Positions 41,769 through 51,141 of a stretch of 64,000 nucleotides of DNA are shown here, piece by piece (positions within the stretch are counted from its first letter, which is position 1; every line of letters begins with the position of its first letter). Where the stretch lies: assembly GCA_964384675.1 (NCBI GenBank), contig CAYLNK010000001.1, positions 8,415-72,414 on the forward strand, given 5' to 3'. Under the pieces are notes generated by a model. It did no database searches. It was given only the letters and a program-made list of their open reading frames with translations, and had not been told where the DNA came from. The DNA is from CAYLNK01 sp964384675 (GTDB lineage Bacteria; Acidobacteriota; Thermoanaerobaculia; UBA5066). A program made the position numbers and the translations under genes.

Positions 41769-41852
41769 AGTACCGCGGGGGAGCCTACCGCCTTCGGCGG
41801 GCTGGCCGCCGCACCCCTCCGAGCCGCCGGAAACCCACCCGGGAGTCGTGAA

Positions 41853-43058
41853 ATGAGAGTTCTCGTCGCGGACAAGTTCGAGGAATCGGGGATCCAGGGC
41901 CTCCGGGGGATTGGCTGCGAGGTGATCTACGAGCCGAAGCTCGAGGGCGACTCCCTGGGGGCGCGCCTCGCGGAGACGGCGGCGGAGGTGCTCGTCGTCC
42001 GCTCCACGAAGGTCGGGGCCGCCGAGATCGAGCGCGGGGCGGCCCTCGCGCTGATCGTGCGGGCCGGCGCCGGCGTGAACACCATCGACCTCGCCGCCGC
42101 CTCCCAGCGCGCCGTCGCGGTGTCGAACTGCCCGGGGAAGAACTCGATCGCGGTGGCCGAGCTGGCCTGGGGGCTCCTCCTCGCGCTCGACCGGCGGATC
42201 GCCGACCAGACGGCCGACCTGAAGGCCGGCATCTGGAACAAGGCGGAGTACAGCAAGGCGAGGGGCCTCGCCGGCCGCACGCTCGGCGTGATCGGCACCG
42301 GCTCCATCGGGCGCGAGGTGATCGCCCGGGCGAAGGCGTTCGGGATGCCGGTCGTCGCCTGGAGCCGCTCGCTGGACGCGGCCGGCGCCGCGGCCCTGGG
42401 CGTGGCGCGGGCCGAGTCGATCCACGAGCTGGCCCTCGCCTCGGACGCCGTCTCGGTTCACCTCGCGCTGACGAAGGAGACGCGCCTCCTCCTCGACGCC
42501 TCGTTCTTCGGAGCGATGCGGGCGGGCGCGCTCTTCGTGAACACCAGCCGTGGCGAGGTCGTGGACGGCGCCGCGCTCCGGGCCGCCGTCGACGAGAAGA
42601 AGATCCGCGCGGGGCTCGACGTCTTCGAGACCGAGCCGTCGGGCGGTACGGGGACGTTCGAGGACCCGGTCGTCGTGCTGGCCGGCGTCGTCGGAACGCA
42701 TCACGTCGGCGCCTCCACCGAGCAGGCGCAGAACGCCATAGCCGCCGAGACGGTGCGGATCGTGGCCGCCTTCAAGTCGACGGGCTCCGTCCCGAACGCC
42801 GTCAACCTCCTCGACCGGACCCCGGCGACGCATCTCCTGTCGATCCGGCACCGCGACCGCGTGGGCGTGCTGGCCCACATCTTCGGCGAGCTGCGCGAGG
42901 CCCGGATCAACGTGGAGCAGACCGAGAACGTGGTGTTCGCCGGCGCCGAGGCGGCGTGCGCGCGGGTCCAGGTGGACCGGGCGCCCGAGCCCGAGGTGCT
43001 GGAGAGGATCCGCAGCGGCCACGAGGACGTCCTCTCGGTCACTCTCACGAAAATCTGA
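41853..43058 (+). CDS. serA: D-3-phosphoglycerate dehydrogenase
   Basis: 401 residues of the D-isomer 2-hydroxyacid dehydrogenase family. NAD motif GVIGTGSIGREV is at about 148-159, and the catalytic region has NTSRGEVVDGAAL. A C-terminal ACT domain (about 330-401, LLSIRHRDRVGVLAHIFGELR) suggests feedback by serine. It oxidises 3-phosphoglycerate in the first step of serine synthesis. The usual catalytic His appears in VGTHHVGAST. GGGAG lies 8 bases before the ATG. It follows a DUF1015 gene and is closed by a U-tract hairpin. A related 2-hydroxyacid dehydrogenase of other specificity is possible but less likely given the ACT domain and neighbour. Confidence 0.85.
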   Translation: MRVLVADKFEESGIQGLRGIGCEVIYEPKLEGDSLGARLAETAAEVLVVRSTKVGAAEIERGAALALIVRAGAGVNTIDLAAASQRAVAVSNCPGKNSIAVAELAWGLLLALDRRIADQTADLKAGIWNKAEYSKARGLAGRTLGVIGTGSIGREVIARAKAFGMPVVAWSRSLDAAGAAALGVARAESIHELALASDAVSVHLALTKETRLLLDASFFGAMRAGALFVNTSRGEVVDGAALRAAVDEKKIRAGLDVFETEPSGGTGTFEDPVVVLAGVVGTHHVGASTEQAQNAIAAETVRIVAAFKSTGSVPNAVNLLDRTPATHLLSIRHRDRVGVLAHIFGELREARINVEQTENVVFAGAEAACARVQVDRAPEPEVLERIRSGHEDVLSVTLTKI

Positions 43059-43087
43059 CCCGCGCAATCGTGCCGGAACATCAGCCC

Positions 43088-43106
43088 GGCGCATTAACGC
43101 CTTTTT
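43088..43106 (+). terminator. Intrinsic terminator after serA
   Basis: GGCG-CATTAA-CGCC followed by TTTTT, with an outer GCCCG...CGGGC that can extend pairing. It is 29 bases after the serA stop and one of the few U-tract hairpins in the window. Confidence 0.6.
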
Positions 43107-43177
43107 CGGGCGCGGCGGCCGGCGGCTCATAATTCTCTCCGAGCCGCGTCTCCTGGGCGCGCGGAGGGAGAGAAGGC

Positions 43178-45016
43178 ATGAGTGACGCGTTACCGGCCCG
43201 TACGCTCCTCGACTACTTCAAGCACGCCGCCTCGAGCGGGAAGGCCGAGCTCCTGGTCTCGAAGGTCAACGGCGCCTGGACGCCGGTCTCGGCCGAGGAG
43301 TTCGGCCGCAAGACACGCGGCTTCTCGCTCGGGCTCGCGTCGCTGGGGGTCGACCGTGGCGACCGGGTGGCGATCCTCTCGGAGAACCGGCCGGAGTGGC
43401 CGATCACCGACTTCGCCACGCTCGCCCTCGGCGCCATGACGGTGCCCATCTACACGACGTACTTCGCGCCGCAGGTGGAGTACATCCTGCGGGACTCCGA
43501 GGCGAAGGTCATCGTCGTCTCGAGCACGGCCGAGCTCGCCAAGGTGATGGACGGGCGCTCCCGCTGCCCGGACCTCCAGTTCGTGGTGCTGGTCGAGGGG
43601 GACGTCCCGAACCAGCCCGGCGTCGTCACGTTCGACAGCGTCATCCGGCGAGGCGAGCAGATCCTCAAGCAGAACCCCAACGACTTCGAGGAGCGGATGT
43701 CCACGGTCGAGCCCGAGGACTTCGCCACCATGATCTACACGTCGGGGACCACGGGGGAGCCGAAGGGCGCGGTCCTCTCCCACGGGAACTTCGTCTCCAA
43801 CGTGAAGACCACCTCCACGCTCTTCGAGGCCAGCGACCAGATGGTGGCCCTCTCCTTCCTGCCGCTCGCGCACGTCTTCGAGAGGATGGGGGACTACCTC
43901 TACTTCTCGCGGCGGGTCACCATCGCCTACGCGGAGTCGATCGAGAAGCTGGCGGACAACTTCGCCGAGATCAAGCCGCACTTCTTCGCGGCTGTGCCGC
44001 GTGTGTACGAGAAGATCCTGGCCCGGGTGATGGCGGCCATCGAGCAGGCGCCCACCCTGCGCCGCAAGATCTTCGAGTGGGGGACGAAGACCGGCAAGGA
44101 CTACGCCGCGCTCGTCGAGCACAAGCAAGCGGTCCCCGGCTTCCTCGACTTCAAGTACAAGCTGGCCGACAAGCTCGTCTTCTCGAAGATCAAGGCGCGT
44201 CTCGGCGGCCGCTTCCTCTTCGCGATCTCGGGAGGCGCGCCCCTTTCGAAGGAGGTGGCCGAGTTCTTCTGGGGCGCGGGCGTGCAGATCTTCGAGGGGT
44301 ACGGGCTCACCGAGACGAGCCCCGTCCTCACCTGCAACCGGCCCGGCGACTACCGGCTCGGCACGGTCGGCAAGCCGCTCCCGGGCGTGACCATCAAGCT
44401 GGCCGAGGACGGCGAGGTGCTGGCCAAGGGTCCGAACATCATGTGGGGCTACTGGAAGAAGCCGGAGGAGACCGCCAAGGTGTTCGACCCGGAGGGTTGG
44501 TTCCACACCGGCGACGTCGGGGTGATCGACAACGACGGGTTCCTCACCCTGACCGACCGGAAGAAGGAGATCCTGGTCAACTCGAACGGCAAGAACATCG
44601 CGCCGGCGCCGATCGAGGGCGCTCTCAAGATGGTCCGCTACGTCGGCTCGGCCGTGCTGATCGGCGACCGCCGCAAGTTCCTCTCGGCCCTCATCGTCCC
44701 GAACTTCGAACGGCTCGAGAGCTGGGCCATCGCGAACGGGGTCGACTTCCGGTCCCGGGACGACCTGATCCGGAGCCCGAAGGTCCGCGGCCTCTACCAG
44801 CAGGCGATCGACATCATCAACGGTGACGAGCCGTCGGAGAGGTGCATCCGCGCCTTCGCCCTGGTGGGAACCGACTTCTCGATCGAGGGCGGAGAGCTGA
44901 CGCCGACGCTGAAGGTGAAGCGCCGCGTGATCGTCACGAAGTACAAGGAGCTGATCGACGCGATCTACGACCAGGCCGAGGCGCAAGGGGTGGCGCTCTC
45001 GGCCGAGGAGGAGTAG
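43178..45016 (+). CDS. Long-chain fatty-acid-CoA ligase (AMP-forming)
   Basis: 612 residues. The adenylation motif MIYTSGTTGEPKGAVLSHGN is at about 185-204, then YGLTETSPVLTCNRP (about 377), WFHTGDVG (about 441), and TDRKKEILVNSNGKNIAPAPIE with the C-terminal catalytic Lys. It activates fatty acids to acyl-CoA through acyl-AMP. The pattern is that of the FAA1/FadD15-type branch. GGAGGGAGAG lies about 8 bases before the ATG and a CATAAT -10-like box about 44 bases upstream, after the serA terminator. It converges on the NUDIX gene with 6 bases between stops. Confidence 0.93.
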   Translation: MSDALPARTLLDYFKHAASSGKAELLVSKVNGAWTPVSAEEFGRKTRGFSLGLASLGVDRGDRVAILSENRPEWPITDFATLALGAMTVPIYTTYFAPQVEYILRDSEAKVIVVSSTAELAKVMDGRSRCPDLQFVVLVEGDVPNQPGVVTFDSVIRRGEQILKQNPNDFEERMSTVEPEDFATMIYTSGTTGEPKGAVLSHGNFVSNVKTTSTLFEASDQMVALSFLPLAHVFERMGDYLYFSRRVTIAYAESIEKLADNFAEIKPHFFAAVPRVYEKILARVMAAIEQAPTLRRKIFEWGTKTGKDYAALVEHKQAVPGFLDFKYKLADKLVFSKIKARLGGRFLFAISGGAPLSKEVAEFFWGAGVQIFEGYGLTETSPVLTCNRPGDYRLGTVGKPLPGVTIKLAEDGEVLAKGPNIMWGYWKKPEETAKVFDPEGWFHTGDVGVIDNDGFLTLTDRKKEILVNSNGKNIAPAPIEGALKMVRYVGSAVLIGDRRKFLSALIVPNFERLESWAIANGVDFRSRDDLIRSPKVRGLYQQAIDIINGDEPSERCIRAFALVGTDFSIEGGELTPTLKVKRRVIVTKYKELIDAIYDQAEAQGVALSAEEE

Positions 45017-45022
45017 GCGGCC

Positions 45023-45595
45023 TCAGAGCCGCGCGGCGAGCTTCCGGAGCATCCGGGTCGAGCCCGGCTCGTTCATGAGGCGGGCCGCCTCGTCCAGGTC
45101 GAACCAGGCGAGCGCCACGGACTCGGCGTCGTCCCGAAGGATCTCGTCCGGGCGTTCGGTCAACGCCGCGTAGCGGACGTCGTGGTGAAGGTGGTGCGGC
45201 TCGCCCTTCGCCGCCGGGATGTCGTGGACGTGGACGTCGAGGATCGACGGGGAGAGGAGCGTCAGGTCGGAGAGGCCCGACTCTTCCTGGCCCTCCCGCA
45301 GGGCGGTGATCGCGGCGTCGCGGTCCCCCTCGTCGTGGCCGCCCATCTGGAGCCAGCGGCCGAGGCGACGGTGGTGGTGGAGGAGCACCTTCCCCGTGGC
45401 GCGGCAGGCGATGAAGACGCTGCCGGTGACGTGGCCCGGCGCGTAGTGCCGGCGCGAGAAGCACTCCGGCGACGACTCCACGAGGGTGACGATGGCGTCG
45501 CGGTCGCGCGCCTCCTCGGCGTCGGCGGGGACGAGAGCCAGCAGGGAAGCGCGAAGCGCGGCGCGGGGCGGGTCCAGCGGACCGGGCTCGGTCAC
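45023..45595 (-). CDS. NUDIX hydrolase
   Basis: 190 residues. A NUDIX fold is indicated by SVFIACRATGKVLLHHHRRLGRW, WLQMGGHDEG and a box ending REGQEESGL. The first Glu of the canonical GX5EX7REUXEEXGU box reads Arg and the hydrophobic after RE is Gly, so this is a divergent box; the EExG metal site is intact. LHHDVRYAAL resembles members acting on short organic diphosphates. It cleaves NDP-X type compounds, substrate unknown. The GTG at 45595 overlaps the stop of the amidohydrolase (GTGA), making an operon. Confidence 0.82.
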   Translation of the reverse strand: MTEPGPLDPPRAALRASLLALVPADAEEARDRDAIVTLVESSPECFSRRHYAPGHVTGSVFIACRATGKVLLHHHRRLGRWLQMGGHDEGDRDAAITALREGQEESGLSDLTLLSPSILDVHVHDIPAAKGEPHHLHHDVRYAALTERPDEILRDDAESVALAWFDLDEAARLMNEPGSTRMLRKLAARL

Positions 45596-47244
45596 CGCCC
45601 CGCCTCGAAGACGACGCGCCCACCCACGACCGTCAGCTCGACCGGAGTCGTCAGGATCTTCCGCGGGTCGCTCGCCTCGGCGGCGAAGAGGTCGGCCCCG
45701 AAGACCACCAGGTCGGCCAGCTTTCCTGGCTCGAGCGTCCCCTTCCGGTCCTCGGTCCCCTCCGCGTACGCGCTCCCCCGGGTGTAGAGGTCGAGGGCCT
45801 CCGCCAGCGTCAGCTTTTCCTCCGGCTTGAACCCTCCCTTCGGGCCGCCGCCGTCCGGCGCCTCGCGGGCCACGGCCGAGTAGAGGCCGCGCCGCGGGTC
45901 GAGCGGCTCGACCGACCAGTCGGTGCCGAAGGCGACGTGGATCCCCCTGGCGAGGAAGGCGCGCGCGTTGTAGGCGTCCTTCAGGCGCTCCTTGCCGATC
46001 CGCTTCTCGGCCCAGCGCATGTCGGTGGTGGCGTGCGTCGGCTGGATCGAGGCGATGACGCCCAGGTCGCGGTAGCGGTCGAGGTCCGCCGCGCGCACCA
46101 CCTGCGCGTGCTCGATCCGGAAGCGCCGGTCGCGGCGCCCGTGCTTCGCGACGATCGCCGCGACGGCGTCGAGCACAAGCGCGTTGGCGCGGTCGCCGAT
46201 GGCGTGGACGGCGAGCTGAAGTCCGTGGCGGTCGGCCTCCTCCACCATCCGGGAGAGCTCGGGGATCGGGGTGACGAAGAGGCCGGACGTCTTCGGGTCG
46301 TCGGCGTACGGCGCGAAGAACGCCGCGGTGCCGGCGCCCATCGAGCCGTCGGCGTACAGCTTCACGGCGCCGACGCGCACCCAGTCGTCGCCGAGCCCGG
46401 TGGAGACGCCCCCGGCGATCAGGGCCGGGAGCGTCTCGGCGGCGCGCCAGACGTTGATCCGCGCGGTCAGCTCGCCGGCCCGCGCCAGCTCGACGTAGGT
46501 CCGGAGGGCGTCGGCGTCGGAGGCGTCCTGCAGCGACGTGACGCCGAGCCGGGCGGCCTCCTTCAGGGCGCCCCGCACGGCGCGGAGGTTCTGCTCGTGG
46601 GTCGCGGGCGGGACGACCTTCGCCACCAGATCGATCGCGTTGTCCTTCAGGATTCCGGTCGGCTCGCCCGCGGCGTCCCTCACGATCGTGCCGCCTTCGG
46701 GATCGGGCGTCGTGCGGTCGATCCGGGCGGCCGCGAGTGCCGCTCCGTTCGCGAGCGCCATGTGCCCGTCGACGCGGTCGACGAGGACCGGGTTGTGGGG
46801 TGTGACGCGGTCGAGAGACGCGCGAGCGGGCGGCCTCTTCGACGGCCACGTCTCGTGGTCCCAGCGCCCGCCCAGCACCCACTCGCCCTTCCTGAGCCCC
46901 TTCACGTGCTCGCCCACGCGGCGGGCCATCTCCTCCTCGTCGCGCGAGCTCCGGAGGTCCACGGAGAGGAGTCCGTGCCCGCTGGAGAGGACGTGGGTGT
47001 GCGCGTCGTTGATCCCCGGGACGACGAGCCGCCCGGCGAGGGGGACGACGCGGGTGGTCTTGCCGATCCACGGGGCGACCTCGGCGTCGGAGCCGATCGC
47101 GACGATGCGGCCGTCGGCGATGGCGACCGCGGTGGCGGCCGGAAGGCCCTTGCCGGGCCAGATCTTCCCGCCGGTGAGGACGAGCGTGGCCTCGCGGGGG
47201 AGGGCGAGGAGAGCCGGGAGGACGAGCGACAGGCCGATCACCAT
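45592..47244 (-). CDS. YtcJ-like amidohydrolase
   Basis: 550 residues. A hydrophobic N-terminus (VIGLSLVLPALLALPREA) may be a signal or anchor. The metal HxH motif is intact in VVPGINDAHTHVLSSGHG (about 75-92), and later motifs include LAVHAIGDRANALVLDAV, RRFRIEHAQVV and FGTDWSVEPLDPRRGLYSAV. This is the exoenzyme regulatory protein AepA/YtcJ branch of metal-dependent hydrolases; substrates are mostly unknown amides. The ATG at 47244 has TAACCT exactly 6 bases upstream and no Shine-Dalgarno. It is divergent from the propeller-kinase gene by 75 bases and co-translated with the NUDIX gene. Confidence 0.88.
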   Translation of the reverse strand: MVIGLSLVLPALLALPREATLVLTGGKIWPGKGLPAATAVAIADGRIVAIGSDAEVAPWIGKTTRVVPLAGRLVVPGINDAHTHVLSSGHGLLSVDLRSSRDEEEMARRVGEHVKGLRKGEWVLGGRWDHETWPSKRPPARASLDRVTPHNPVLVDRVDGHMALANGAALAAARIDRTTPDPEGGTIVRDAAGEPTGILKDNAIDLVAKVVPPATHEQNLRAVRGALKEAARLGVTSLQDASDADALRTYVELARAGELTARINVWRAAETLPALIAGGVSTGLGDDWVRVGAVKLYADGSMGAGTAAFFAPYADDPKTSGLFVTPIPELSRMVEEADRHGLQLAVHAIGDRANALVLDAVAAIVAKHGRRDRRFRIEHAQVVRAADLDRYRDLGVIASIQPTHATTDMRWAEKRIGKERLKDAYNARAFLARGIHVAFGTDWSVEPLDPRRGLYSAVAREAPDGGGPKGGFKPEEKLTLAEALDLYTRGSAYAEGTEDRKGTLEPGKLADLVVFGADLFAAEASDPRKILTTPVELTVVGGRVVFEAGR

Positions 47245-47250
47245 GCCGCG

Positions 47251-47256
47251 AGGTTA
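47251..47256 (-). promoter_or_regulatory. Putative -10 of leaderless YtcJ-like gene
   Basis: On the minus strand TAACCT is followed by 6 bases (CGCGGC) and the ATG at 47244. No ribosome site is visible. Confidence 0.45.
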
Positions 47257-47308
47257 CCTTCGACCGGGGCGGGAGCGGAGCCTGGATCACGACCTCGGGC
47301 CGGCGGCC

Positions 47309-47314
47309 TAAGAT
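47309..47314 (+). promoter_or_regulatory. Putative -10 of leaderless propeller-kinase gene
   Basis: TAAGAT is followed by 5 bases (GGGAC) and the GTG at 47320. It pairs back-to-back with the TAACCT element of the divergent YtcJ-like gene. Confidence 0.45.
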
Positions 47315-47319
47315 GGGAC

Positions 47320-50300
47320 GTGCGCGGTGCGGCGGCATTCCTGAGCGTCGGGCTCGCCCTGGCCGGCGCGGGGCGCGTCGCGGCGGCCGCCGGCGTCCTC
47401 CCTCCGGATCCGCGCTACGTTTTCGAGCACGTCGGCGAGGAGAAGGGCTTCGCGACGCGGACGGTGGTCTCCCTCTGCCAGGACCGCGAGGGGTTCCTCT
47501 GGGTCGGCACGCTGAACGGTCTCCATCGCTTCGACGGCGCGTCGTTCCAGCTGCTCTCCGGCCCGGGGGGCGTGCCCGAGACGGCCGTCTACTCCGTGCG
47601 AGAGGCGCCCGACGGCACGCTCTTCGTCTCGACCGGCGCGGGCCTCTACCAGCGCGCCCGTGGGCGGTTCGAGAAGGTGTCGCTCCCCGCGCAGGCGGAT
47701 TCGCTGGAGGCCTTCGAGCCTTTCGCCTTCGACGGACGGGGGCGCCTCCTCGTGGCCACGTCGTCGGGCCTCCTCCGCCGCACGGACGGCGTCATCGAGC
47801 CGATCGGCCCGCCCCTGCCGGTCTCGGCCGTTCACGCCTCGCCGGCGGGCGAGCTCTGGTGCGCGAGCGGCACACGGGCCTTCAGGCTGACGCCGACCGG
47901 TGCGGTCGCCCACGAGGTCTCCGGCCTCCCGGGAGACGCGGTCCGGTCGTTCGCGTCCGCTCCGGACGGTACCCTCTGGATCCGGACGGCCCGCCACCTC
48001 CTGCGGCGGGACGGGGATCGCTTCGTGCTCGACGACGACGGTCTGCCGGGCGGAAACGACTACGGCGGGCCGTTCGCCGACCGGTTCGGGGAGCTGTGGG
48101 TCCCGACCCCGGTCGGACTCTACCGCCGCGAGGCGGGGCGCTGGCGCCGGCTCGGACGCGCGCAGGGGATGGGAGCCAACGCCGTGATCGCCGTGACCGA
48201 GGACCGCGAGGGAGCGCTCTGGATCGGTTTCGGCGGCGCGGGCCTCGACCGGTGGCCGGGACGGCGCCTCTGGTCGGCCTGGGGCGCCGAGGAAGGCCTT
48301 CCGAACGAGGTCGTCTGGGGGATGGTGCGCGACCCCGCGGGTCGGCTCCTCATCGCCACGAGCGACGGGCTCGCCATCGTCGATCCGGGGCGGCCCGGGA
48401 TCCGTGTCGTGAACGAGAGAGACGGCCTGGCCGGCCGGACGGTGCGCCACCTCGCCGCCGCGTCGGACGGCTCCGTCTGGGCCCTCTCGGTGCCCGGAGG
48501 CCTCTCGCGAATCGATCCTTCGCGGGGGACCGCGCGCGCGATCCACGATCTCCCCGAGCCGCCCGTCAACGTCTCGGCGTCGCCCGACGGGACGCCGTAC
48601 CTGGTGAGCCGGAACCACGTCTTTCGGCTCGGGGACCGTCTCCTCGAGCTGCCGTTCCCGTCCGGGCTCGAAGGGATGGCGGGCCGCCTGGTCGCGGCGA
48701 ACGGCGGCGTCCTCTGGGAACGGAGCCGCTCGGGGCTCTTCCGCTTCGACGGGACGCGCTGGAGGCTCTTCACCGAAGCCGACGGCCTCCTCCCCGGCGC
48801 CGTCGACGAGGTGGGCGCGGTGACCGCGGACGAGGCCTGGGTTCGCTATCGCTCCTCACCGGCCATCTCCCGGGTGCGGCTCCGCGGAGGCGGGCTCGAC
48901 GTCCGGCATTTCCGGCGATCCGACGGGCTCCTCGACACCGCGCCGTTCTTCATCGGCCGCGACGCGGGCGGGCGGGTCTTCCTCGGAGGCGAGAACGGGA
49001 TCTCCGTCGTGGCGCCGGACGGACGGGTCCGGAGCCTCACCCGCGCGGACGGGCTGATCTGGAACGACTGCTCCGACGGGGCGTTCCTGGCGGAGCCGGA
49101 CGGCAGCGTGCTCGTCGGCACCAGCCGGGGGCTCGCGCGGTACGACCCGACCGGAGGGGAGGAGCTTCCGGGGGCGCCCGCGGTGGCGTTGACCTCGGTC
49201 ACGCTGGGCGGGCGGGAGGCGATCCCCGGAGGGGAGGTGCCGTGGAGCCGGCGCCTCCTGGTGGCCCGGTTCGCGGCGCTGACGTACCGCAGCCGCGGCG
49301 ACGTGCGCTTCCGGTACCGGCTCTCGGGCCTCGAGTCCGAGGCGACCGAGACCGCGCTGCGGGAGGCGCGCTATCCGGCCCTGCCGGCCGGCACCTATCG
49401 GTTCGAGGTGTCGTGCCGCTCCGCCGCCGGGCTCTGGAGCGCACGTCCGGCCGCCTTCGATCTGACGATCCTGCCCCCGTGGTGGCAGACGTGGCCGTTC
49501 CGGCTCGGCGTCGCGGTCGTGGTCCTCGCGGCCGGCGCCGGGGCGGTCAAGCTGCGTGTGGCCCGCCTGGAGCGCCGTCAGGCGCAGCTCGAGGCGCAGG
49601 TGACGGAGCGGACGCGCCTCCTGGACGAGCGGAATCGCGACCTTCAGCGGGCCAACCTGCGGCTCGGGGAAGCCCAGAAGCGGCTGGCGGACCTGCAGCT
49701 GAGCGCTCCCGACAGCCTCGGCAGCCTGGGCGACTGGGGGCGCCGGCTGGCCGGGGAGACCGCGCGGATGGCCGGGCTCGAGGCGCTCGACGTCTTCCGC
49801 CGCAACGGTGAGACGGTGACGCCGCTCTTCCCCACGACACGCCCGGTGCCGTCGGCGGACGAGCTGCGCGCCGCGGCGGGATTCGGCGGGGCCGCCCCGC
49901 GGGGGACCGGACTGGTTCCGGTCCTGGGTCCGACCGGAGAGCTGCACGGCGCTCTCGCGATCGACGGTTCGCTGGACCGTCTGGGCGACGTCGAGCGTCA
50001 GCTCCTCGAGACGCTGGCGCGCCACCTCGGGACGACCCTCGACATGGCGAGCCTGCGGCGCAGGCTACAGGACGCCCAGAACGAGAGGGAGGCGAGCCGG
50101 GTGGAGCTCCATCGCAGGGGGATCGACACGCTCCGCGAATGCCCTCGCTGCGGCCGCTGCTACGACCAGCGTCTCGAGCGGTGCGAAGCGGACGGCGCGG
50201 AGCTCGCGTCGACGCGGCTGCTGCCGCTCCGGCTCGGGGGCCGCTACCGGCTGCGCCGGCTCCTCGGCGAGGGCGGCATGGGAGCCGTCTTCCTGGCCGT

Positions 50301-51141
50301 CGACGAAGCGACGGGCTTGCGACGGGCGGTCAAGATCGTGCGGGCCGAGCACCTCAACGACGTGGTCGTGAGGACGCGGTTCGAGCGCGAGGCGCAGCTG
50401 GTGGCGCGTATCGCTCACCCGGGCGTCGTGAGCCACGTCGACTCCGGCGAGCTGCCGGACGGCTCGAGGTTCCTCGTCATGGAGCTTCTCGAGGGCTTCG
50501 ACCTGGGACGGATCCTCGAGGCTCGCGGTCCCGGCACCCCAGCCCAGGTGGCCGAGGTCCTGCGCCAGGCCGGTGCGGCCCTCCAGGCGGCGCACCTCCT
50601 CGGCGTCCTGCACCGCGACCTGAAGCCGTCGAACCTGTTCCTGCAGCCGCGCCCGGATGGCTTCGAGGTGAAGGTCGTCGACTTCGGCCTCGCCAAGTCG
50701 ATGGGCGAGAAGAGCAAGGCCACCCAGACGGGCTTCGTGGTCGGGAGCCCGATGTACATGTCCCCCGAGCAGATCCGGGAGGAGAGCCTGGACGGACGCT
50801 CCGATCTTTTCTCGCTCGCGTCGGTGGGCTACGAGCTCCTCACCGGCGTGGCCCCCTTCGAGGGTCCGAACGTCGCGGAGATCTTCACCCGCATCCTCCA
50901 GCAGGCGCCGGCATCGTTCACCAGGTACCTGCCCGGCTTCCCGCCCGACGTGGAGGCGGTCTACACCTCGGCCTTCGAGAAGAAGCCGGCGCGACGTCCC
51001 GCCGGGGTCGGAGCCTGGGTGGCGCGCGTGGTTCCGGCGCTGGAGGGCGTTCCGCCGACCGTGTCCGGCTGGCCGATCCCGGCGATTCGTGCCGAGGCGG
51101 CGGCGTTCGTGTCCGGGTTCGTTGCAGAATCCGCCGGATGA
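47320..51141 (+). CDS. Sensor propeller / Y_Y_Y / transmembrane / GAF-like / Zn-ribbon / Ser-Thr kinase fusion
   Basis: 1273 residues. Signal-like helix (about 1-27), then two-component-regulator propeller repeats (about 35-600) with units such as EDREGALWIGFGGAGLDRW. A Y_Y_Y domain (about 645-722) follows, then one membrane helix (about 726-746), a coiled coil (748-800), a GAF-like segment (803-928), a CPRCGRCYDQRLERC zinc-ribbon-like knuckle (about 940-954) and a Hanks kinase (about 972-1240): GEGGMGAVFLA, RRAVKIV, HRDLKPSNL (about 1098), VDFGLA, MYMSPEQI. In Bacteroides-type sensors the same outer half signals to histidine kinases; here the output is a Ser/Thr kinase. It would sense an outer ligand, perhaps a glycan, and phosphorylate cytosolic targets. 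The GTG lies 5 bases after TAAGAT. Its stop overlaps the next ATG. Confidence 0.85.
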   Translation: MRGAAAFLSVGLALAGAGRVAAAAGVLPPDPRYVFEHVGEEKGFATRTVVSLCQDREGFLWVGTLNGLHRFDGASFQLLSGPGGVPETAVYSVREAPDGTLFVSTGAGLYQRARGRFEKVSLPAQADSLEAFEPFAFDGRGRLLVATSSGLLRRTDGVIEPIGPPLPVSAVHASPAGELWCASGTRAFRLTPTGAVAHEVSGLPGDAVRSFASAPDGTLWIRTARHLLRRDGDRFVLDDDGLPGGNDYGGPFADRFGELWVPTPVGLYRREAGRWRRLGRAQGMGANAVIAVTEDREGALWIGFGGAGLDRWPGRRLWSAWGAEEGLPNEVVWGMVRDPAGRLLIATSDGLAIVDPGRPGIRVVNERDGLAGRTVRHLAAASDGSVWALSVPGGLSRIDPSRGTARAIHDLPEPPVNVSASPDGTPYLVSRNHVFRLGDRLLELPFPSGLEGMAGRLVAANGGVLWERSRSGLFRFDGTRWRLFTEADGLLPGAVDEVGAVTADEAWVRYRSSPAISRVRLRGGGLDVRHFRRSDGLLDTAPFFIGRDAGGRVFLGGENGISVVAPDGRVRSLTRADGLIWNDCSDGAFLAEPDGSVLVGTSRGLARYDPTGGEELPGAPAVALTSVTLGGREAIPGGEVPWSRRLLVARFAALTYRSRGDVRFRYRLSGLESEATETALREARYPALPAGTYRFEVSCRSAAGLWSARPAAFDLTILPPWWQTWPFRLGVAVVVLAAGAGAVKLRVARLERRQAQLEAQVTERTRLLDERNRDLQRANLRLGEAQKRLADLQLSAPDSLGSLGDWGRRLAGETARMAGLEALDVFRRNGETVTPLFPTTRPVPSADELRAAAGFGGAAPRGTGLVPVLGPTGELHGALAIDGSLDRLGDVERQLLETLARHLGTTLDMASLRRRLQDAQNEREASRVELHRRGIDTLRECPRCGRCYDQRLERCEADGAELASTRLLPLRLGGRYRLRRLLGEGGMGAVFLAVDEATGLRRAVKIVRAEHLNDVVVRTRFEREAQLVARIAHPGVVSHVDSGELPDGSRFLVMELLEGFDLGRILEARGPGTPAQVAEVLRQAGAALQAAHLLGVLHRDLKPSNLFLQPRPDGFEVKVVDFGLAKSMGEKSKATQTGFVVGSPMYMSPEQIREESLDGRSDLFSLASVGYELLTGVAPFEGPNVAEIFTRILQQAPASFTRYLPGFPPDVEAVYTSAFEKKPARRPAGVGAWVARVVPALEGVPPTVSGWPIPAIRAEAAAFVSGFVAESAG

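Noticed and set aside
41788..41800. Small hairpin CCGCC-TTC-GGCGG between DUF1015 and serA as terminator
   Set aside because: Five base pairs without a U-tract in GC-rich DNA is not convincing, and the two genes are usually linked.
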